Below are positions 60,105 through 64,000 of a DNA stretch of 64,000 nucleotides, one piece after another. The stretch is taken from contig NC_079489.1 in the NCBI RefSeq assembly GCF_020520425.1, forward strand, positions 18,500,001-18,564,000. Reading direction: 5' to 3'. The translations under genes were made by a program, and so were the position numbers. The first letter of the stretch is position 1. Each line of letters begins with the position of its first letter. A model generated the notes under the pieces. The model ran no database searches. It was not told the origin of the DNA and worked only from the letters and a program-made list of their open reading frames with translations. Source of the stretch: Spinacia oleracea. Its lineage: Eukaryota > Streptophyta > Magnoliopsida > Caryophyllales > Amaranthaceae.

Positions 60105-60111
60105 CTTGTCC

Positions 60112-63100
60112 TCAAGTCTGGATGACAAAGTTAGGAAAACGTGTTTCAAAGTCCACTGCCACTTCCCATGTAGCTTCATGATCCTCAAATCCAACCCAAC
60201 TGACCAAATACTGAACCTGTGGGGCATTTTGAAACTTAACTACTCTCTTCTGAAGAATGGCAGCTGGCTGAACTGAATTTTCCTCTGTAGATGAACCCTG
60301 GAACCATGGAGGAATGTGAGCAGCAAGGGGTAAAGTGCCATGAAAGGCCTTCAACTGTGAAACATGAAAAGTGTCATGAATTTTGGCATCACTAGGAAGC
60401 TGGAGCTTGTAAGCAACTGGACCAATCTTAGCCATCACTTGAAAAGGACCATAGAATTGCAAAGCTAGCTTTTGATTAGTTCTCCTTTGTAAAGTCTGCT
60501 GTCTATAAGCTTGTAGCTTAAGCCAGACCCATTCACTAACTTCAAACTCCCTTTTAGACCTGTGTCTGTCAGCTTGTACCTTCATCCTTTCTTGAGCTTT
60601 AGAAAGGTGCAACTTGAGGGACCGAATCATTGCTTCCCTTCTGAGTAAACTTCTGTCAACCTCTGCATTACTGGATTCAGTAGGGAGATAAGGCAAATGT
60701 AGAGGAGGTGGTTGATTATAGACAACTTCATATGGAGTGAGTTGAGTTGCAGTATGGAAATGTGTGTTGTACCACCATTCAGCCAATGGTAACCACATGT
60801 TCCAATTGTTAGGGTGTTCTCCTGTCATGCATCTCAAATATGTCTCCAAACACCTGTTAACCACCTCTGTTTGCCCATCTGTTTGAGGGTGATAAGCTGA
60901 AGACAGTAAGAACTCAGTGCCTTGAAGAGAAAACAAACCCTGCCAAAAATTGCTAAGGAAAATGGCATCCCTATCACTGACTATGGATCTAGGCCAGCCA
61001 TGGTGTTTAAACACATTGTCTAGATAACATTGAGCCACTTGGAGTGCTGTGTATGGGTGAGAGAGAGCCATGAAGTGAGCATACTTGCTCAACCTGTCCA
61101 CCACTACAAATATGACTTCTTTGCCCCCAGACTTGGGTAAACCAGAAATGAAATCCATTGACACATCTACCCACACTTCTTCAGGAACAGGAAGGGGTTG
61201 CAGAAGGCCAGGATATGCTGATTTGTCATATTTAGATGCTTGGCAAGTCACACAGTTTCTCACAAACCTTCTGACATCATGTGACAAGCCCTTCCAAACA
61301 AACAAAGCTTTCATCCTTCTCAAGGTGAGCTCTCTTCCACTGTGACCACCCTCAGGGGAAGCATGTTGCCAAGTGATGATCTTGTGTCTGAGTTCATGAT
61401 CTGGCCCAATTACCATCTTATTTTTCCTTCTAAGGATACCATGTTGTAACTGATAGCCATCCACCAACTGTTGTTGTTCTAAAGATTCCACAATAACTTT
61501 TAACTTGTCATCTAGCTGGTAACTTGCTGTAATCAATGTAGATAAGTTAGAATCAAGTACAGAAACTGCCATGCAAAGAACTTCTGATCCTTGTACCCTA
61601 GAGAGTGCATCAGCTGCCAAATTTTCCCTCCCACTCTTGTACTGGATCTCATAATCAAAACCCATCAGCTTTGACAACCAGAATTGCTGAAATGGTGTTG
61701 AATTTTTTTGCTGTAGTACCCATTTTAAGCTTTTCTGGTCTGTTTTGATAAGAAAATGACTCCCCATTAAATACTGTTCCCATTTCTGAACAGCAAACAC
61801 AATAGCTAACAGTTCCTTTTCATAAACTGAAAGTTTTTGCCATTTGGGACCCAAAGCTCTACTGATAAATGCTAGTGGATGTCCTTCTTGCATTAAAACA
61901 GCACCAATACCAGTTCTGGAAGCATCTGTCTCCACAATAAATTGTTTATCAAAATTTGGAACAGCTAATACAGGAGCTGTAATTAATGCCACCTTCAGTG
62001 CCTCAAAAGCACTCTGAGTTTGTTCATTCCACAAGAAACTGTTCTTCTTAAGCTGTTCAGTTAGAGGTTTACTGATGAGAGCATAGCTTTTTACAAATTT
62101 TCTATAATAACCAGTCAGACCTAGAAATCCTCTAAGTTCTTTGACTGTAGATGGCACTGGCCAGCTACTAACTGCAGCGATCTTCTGTGGGTCTGTTTCC
62201 ACTCCATGTTCAGATATAAAGTGGCCCAAATACTCCACTTTTCTGGTAGCAAAAGTGCATTTGATTTCCTTAGCATACATCTGGTTATCCTTCATCAGAT
62301 CAAAAACCATGGTAAGGTGCACCCAATGATCCTCTAGAGTTCTACTATACACCAGACTATCATCAAAGAACACTAAGACACACTTTCTAAGGAGAGGTTT
62401 AAAAACTTGGTTCATCCAATTCTGAAAAGAAGCAGGAGCATTGGTTAACCCAAAGGGCATAACCAGAAATTCATAGTGTCCAGTGTGAGTTTTAAAGGCT
62501 GTTTTGTATACATCATTATCATTGACCCTCATTTGATGATATCCAGCTCTAAGATCAAGCTTACTGAACACCACAACACCTGATAACTCATCTATCAGTT
62601 CATCAATCACAGGAATAGGGAATTTATTTTTAATTGTTTTGCTATTCAATTCTCTGTAATCTACACACAACCTCCATGTGCCATCTTTCTTCCCTACCAA
62701 CACTACTGGTGATGCAAAAGGACTAGCACTTGGTTGAATAATTCCCCTATCCAACATTTCTTGTACCAACTGTTCTATTACATCCCTTTGCTTAAGAGGG
62801 TACCTATATGGTCTGATATTCACAGGGGTGGAACCTGGGTTAAGTGGGATAAAATGATCAAATACCCCCCTTGAAGGAGGCAACACAGTTGGTTCCTCAA
62901 AAACCATACTGTAAGTCATTTTGAGTTCTTTCAACTCTTCACACTCCTGTTCTGTCTGCTGTACTTCTGTGGCTAGACAAGTTTGGTCTACCACTTGCAT
63001 TAAGCACAACTATGCAGCTGTACTGAAGAGTTTAGCTGATGGTTCCCCTTCAACTACTTTCAGTTTTCTGGTTGGAACCCCTTTAAGCATTACTTGTTTA

Positions 63101-64000
63101 CCATCCAAGCTAAACTCCATTCTCAGCTTATTAAAATCCCAACTGATGGGTCCCAATAAGCTAAGCCACTGAATCCCAAGCACCATATCACAGCTCCCCA
63201 AAGGAATTAGCAACACATCAGTCACAAAACTCATCCCTTGCATTTCCCAAGTGAACCCCTGGCAACTGTGTTGGCAAGCAAGATGGTTTCCATCAGCCAC
63301 AGTTATTGCTTGAGCTGGTATTTTGTCTAATTTACATCCCAATTTTTTGGCAAAGTCCAAATCCACAAAGTTGTGAGTGCTACCTGAATCAATCAGTATT
63401 TGTAGGGGTTTTCCTTTCACCGGACCCCTAACCCTCATAGTACTGAACCCTTGGCTTCCTGCTAATGCACTCACTGATATTTGGGGCTCACTTATCTCCT
63501 TTTCAGTCACCTCTTGATCATCAGAATCACTAAGTTCTTCAATCTGATCACCTGGAATTTCCACAGTGAACAGTTGTGGTTCCCTAAATTGACATTTGTG
63601 GTTTCTGTCATAAGGGGAATCACAGTAGTAACACAGTCCTTTAGCAATTTTTTCTTGTCTTACATCAGCTGGTATATATTTAAAGTTTCTGGTTCTTTGT
63701 TGTGGATATTTTGTGAGGGCTAGGCTTGTGTTTGGCTTATTTGTGGGTGTGGGTAGCAATGGTGGTTTAGTGTTTGGTAAAAGAGGAACAGATTGCAATG
63801 GTTTAGGGTTAAACATTTATGTTTTGTAGGGTTTGTGAGATACAGCTTCTAGATTTTCTTCCTGAAGTCTGGCTAAATCAATAGCTTTAGCAATAGTGGC
63901 TGGTTTGAAGGCTTTTACAAATGGCTTAACAGCAGGTTTCAAACCCCCAATGAAGCTTTCCAGCATGTAAGTATCAGGTAAGACATGATTATTCATCAAC
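60112..64000 (-). pseudogene. Reina-like gag-pol with two in-frame stops
   Basis: A single minus-strand frame enters from the right edge, broken by TAA at 63817-63819 and TAG at 63010-63012. Gag end: a zinc-knuckle-like CYYCDSPYDRNHKC near 63700. Protease: LIDSGSTHNF near 63390. Reverse transcriptase: CVDYRELNSKTIKNKFPIP; active site FFDDSLVYS, where the residue after DD is S instead of the usual I or L. RNase H: ETDASRTGIG. Integrase: CVTCQASK, SMDFISGLPKSGG, VSDRDAIF. Chromodomain: YLVSWVGFEDHEATWE, close to the end. Everything from the RT to the end is open for 965 codons. The stops would block normal expression. Confidence 0.93.

Larger units (their letters stand above)
46973..64000 (-). 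mobile_element. Reina-like Ty3/gypsy chromovirus, running off the right edge
   Basis: The minus-strand order is gag-pol (beyond 64000 to 60112), purine tract (60088-60104), then the 3' LTR. The Tat element now separates this LTR from the purine tract. Rejoining 60083-60087 with 47287 gives a normal purine-tract/LTR junction. The possible target duplication CTCTA is at 46968-46972; its partner lies outside the window. Short LTRs, the integrase sequence (VVVDRLSKYAHF) and the C-terminal chromodomain fit Reina. Confidence 0.85.

Noticed and set aside
1-64000. tRNA, rRNA and other structured RNA genes
   Set aside because: None was recognised by eye in either strand. A covariance-model scan would be needed to exclude small ones.

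Overview
This window looks like nuclear DNA from a flowering plant, most likely a eudicot. The support is spliced plant-type introns, one host gene of the plant-specific IQD family, and dense plant transposons: Helitrons with an RPA gene, Tekay-, Tat- and Reina-type Ty3/gypsy elements, a Copia relic, and Stowaway and hAT-like MITEs. The order is not certain; the repeat mix would fit Caryophyllales, but that is a guess.

Layout. 1-1022: a decayed Copia 3' end sitting in a decayed Helitron. 1023-7592: nested non-autonomous DNA elements, including a 1.5 kb element with Stowaway-like ends that carries sequence resembling a gene's 5' leader and first intron. 7593-19163: a full-length Helitron (5' TC, 3' hairpin plus CTAG) with a spliced Rep/helicase gene (one in-frame stop) and a spliced nine-exon RPA-like gene. 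It splits an older repeat whose uninterrupted relative is at 3.7 kb, which gives an internal empty-site control. 14219-21867 is repeated almost perfectly as 22876-40877. The second copy carries a young 10.3 kb Tekay-type chromovirus (24434-34778, duplicated target ATTGA) inside its helicase gene.

40878-46144 holds the only convincing host gene, an IQD13/IQD14-like calmodulin-binding protein of 578 residues in five coding exons. The duplicated transposon block ends within a few hundred bases of its likely transcription start. From 46973 to beyond the right edge lies a Reina-like chromovirus on the minus strand. A 12.8 kb Tat-clade element (47292-60082, minus strand, duplicated target ATAAC) has jumped into the junction between that element's polypurine tract and 3' LTR.

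The most striking item is inside the Tat element. On the strand opposite gag-pol, between pol and the 3' LTR, is a separate spliced gene with its own TATA box, a leader intron and a gypsy-type-transposon domain. Its protein starts MARTKQTA, which is exactly the start of histone H3 including lysine 4. Its start codon lies five bases after a splice acceptor, so the H3-like end would be the true N-terminus. Two tandem arrays (78 bp in an intron, 199 bp where the two genes converge) flank its 3' half. This copy has a broken C-terminus, but the family deserves a search for histone mimicry.
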